This document shows positions 63,749 through 64,000 of a DNA stretch of 64,000 bases, in pieces. The notes beneath the pieces are model-generated. The model made no database searches. It was given only the letters and a program-made list of their open reading frames with translations, and was not told where the DNA came from. Positions within the stretch are counted from its first letter, which is position 1. Each line of letters starts with the position of its first letter. The stretch comes from Paenibacillus castaneae. Its GTDB lineage: Bacteria > Bacillota > Bacilli > Paenibacillales > Paenibacillaceae. The translations under genes and the position numbers were made by a program. The stretch lies in NCBI RefSeq assembly GCF_002884445.1, contig NZ_KZ614144.1, positions 1,592,202 to 1,656,201 of the forward strand, in the 5' to 3' direction.

Positions 63749-64000
63749 ATGAGCATTCAAGTCACTTTGCCGGACGGCGCAGTAAGGGAATATGCGGCAG
63801 GCACAACTATTGAAGAAGTAGCAGGATCGATCAGCCCAGGGCTGCGCAAAAATGCTATAGCAGGAAAACTGAACGGAAAAGTGGTCGATGTGTATACACC
63901 GATTGAAGCTGATTCAGCGATCGAGATTGTAACAGTAGAATCGGCTGACGGACTGGAAGTATATCGCCACAGCACAGCTCACTTGCTCGCACAAGCAATC
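63749..64000 (+). CDS. thrS: Threonyl-tRNA synthetase, N-terminal part
   Basis: The first 84 residues of the enzyme that charges tRNA-Thr; the gene runs off the right edge. The N-terminal TGS domain is visible as MSIQVTLPDGAVREYAAGTT then LRKNAIAGKLNGKVVD, and the next domain begins with YRHSTAHLLAQAI, which holds the editing-domain-type HxxxH start. AGGAGG lies ten bases upstream. Controlled by the T-box just before it. Confidence 0.95.
   Translation, partial: MSIQVTLPDGAVREYAAGTTIEEVAGSISPGLRKNAIAGKLNGKVVDVYTPIEADSAIEIVTVESADGLEVYRHSTAHLLAQAI

Overview
The window reads as chromosomal DNA of a spore-forming, low-to-mid GC Bacillota member, most probably Paenibacillus or a close relative. 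Supporting this are strong AGGAGG-type ribosome binding sites with many GTG/TTG starts, Bacillus-type core genes (topB, sda, yumB, yumC, yuiB, hemQ, dnaB-dnaI, uvrC, ktrAB, sdhCAB, ytxC, thrS), Bacillota riboswitches (c-di-AMP, SAM-I, T-box), and accessory types common in Paenibacillus: an SLH-anchored giant surface protein, 7TM-DISM kinases, a MalT-like LuxR regulator and a PadR/HAAS pair. No tRNA, rRNA, CRISPR array, prophage or insertion sequence was recognised.

Layout. 0-7 kb: the tail of a BceB-type ABC permease, a short-chain dehydrogenase, unknown membrane proteins, a small phosphatase-like protein, a metallo-beta-lactamase-fold hydrolase and a membrane metallophosphoesterase. 7-11.5 kb: a terpenoid-cyclase-fold protein, topoisomerase III, a short ATP-grasp protein and the sporulation checkpoint gene sda, preceded by a dense DnaA-box cluster. 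11.7-18.5 kb: yumC, yumB (with a Rex-like operator), hemQ, yuiB and the replication-initiation pair dnaB-dnaI. 18.7-22 kb: a sulfate uptake operon (binding protein, cysT, cysW, yezD) behind a structured 5' leader matching no riboswitch I know. 22.1-33 kb: a YqzM-like membrane peptide, uvrC, a CPBP protease, ktrB-ktrA under a c-di-AMP riboswitch, a LysR regulator and sdhCAB.

33-48.3 kb is the accessory core: PadR plus a HAAS-FtsW fusion, an 850-aa MalT-type regulator, a 1678-aa S-layer-homology protein with seven cadherin-like repeats, an acyl-CoA synthetase, a sensor-domain membrane protein, a DeoR regulator with an EamA transporter, and a remnant of an arabinofuranosidase. 48.3-52.7 kb holds a double-kinase receptor and its response regulator with a transcriptional-activator domain. 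52.7-57 kb holds HxlR/EamA, a PHP phosphatase, a LysR regulator and CorA. 57.3-60.9 kb is a SAM-I-controlled methionine operon (metA-metI-metC), followed by mqnC of the futalosine menaquinone route. The window ends with ytxC and the T-box leader and start of thrS.

How the parts work together: sulfate uptake and metA-metI-metC feed sulfur amino acid synthesis; yumB, sdhCAB, mqnC and hemQ serve a menaquinone- and heme-based respiratory chain; dnaB-dnaI and sda link replication initiation to the sporulation decision. The dnaB-dnaI and ytxC-thrS pairs, which as I recall are adjacent in Bacillus, lie about 44 kb apart here with other core genes between. The observations most worth checking are the sulfate-operon leader RNA, the DnaA boxes at sda, the repeated hairpin placed directly before Shine-Dalgarno sequences, and the PadR/HAAS-FtsW module.
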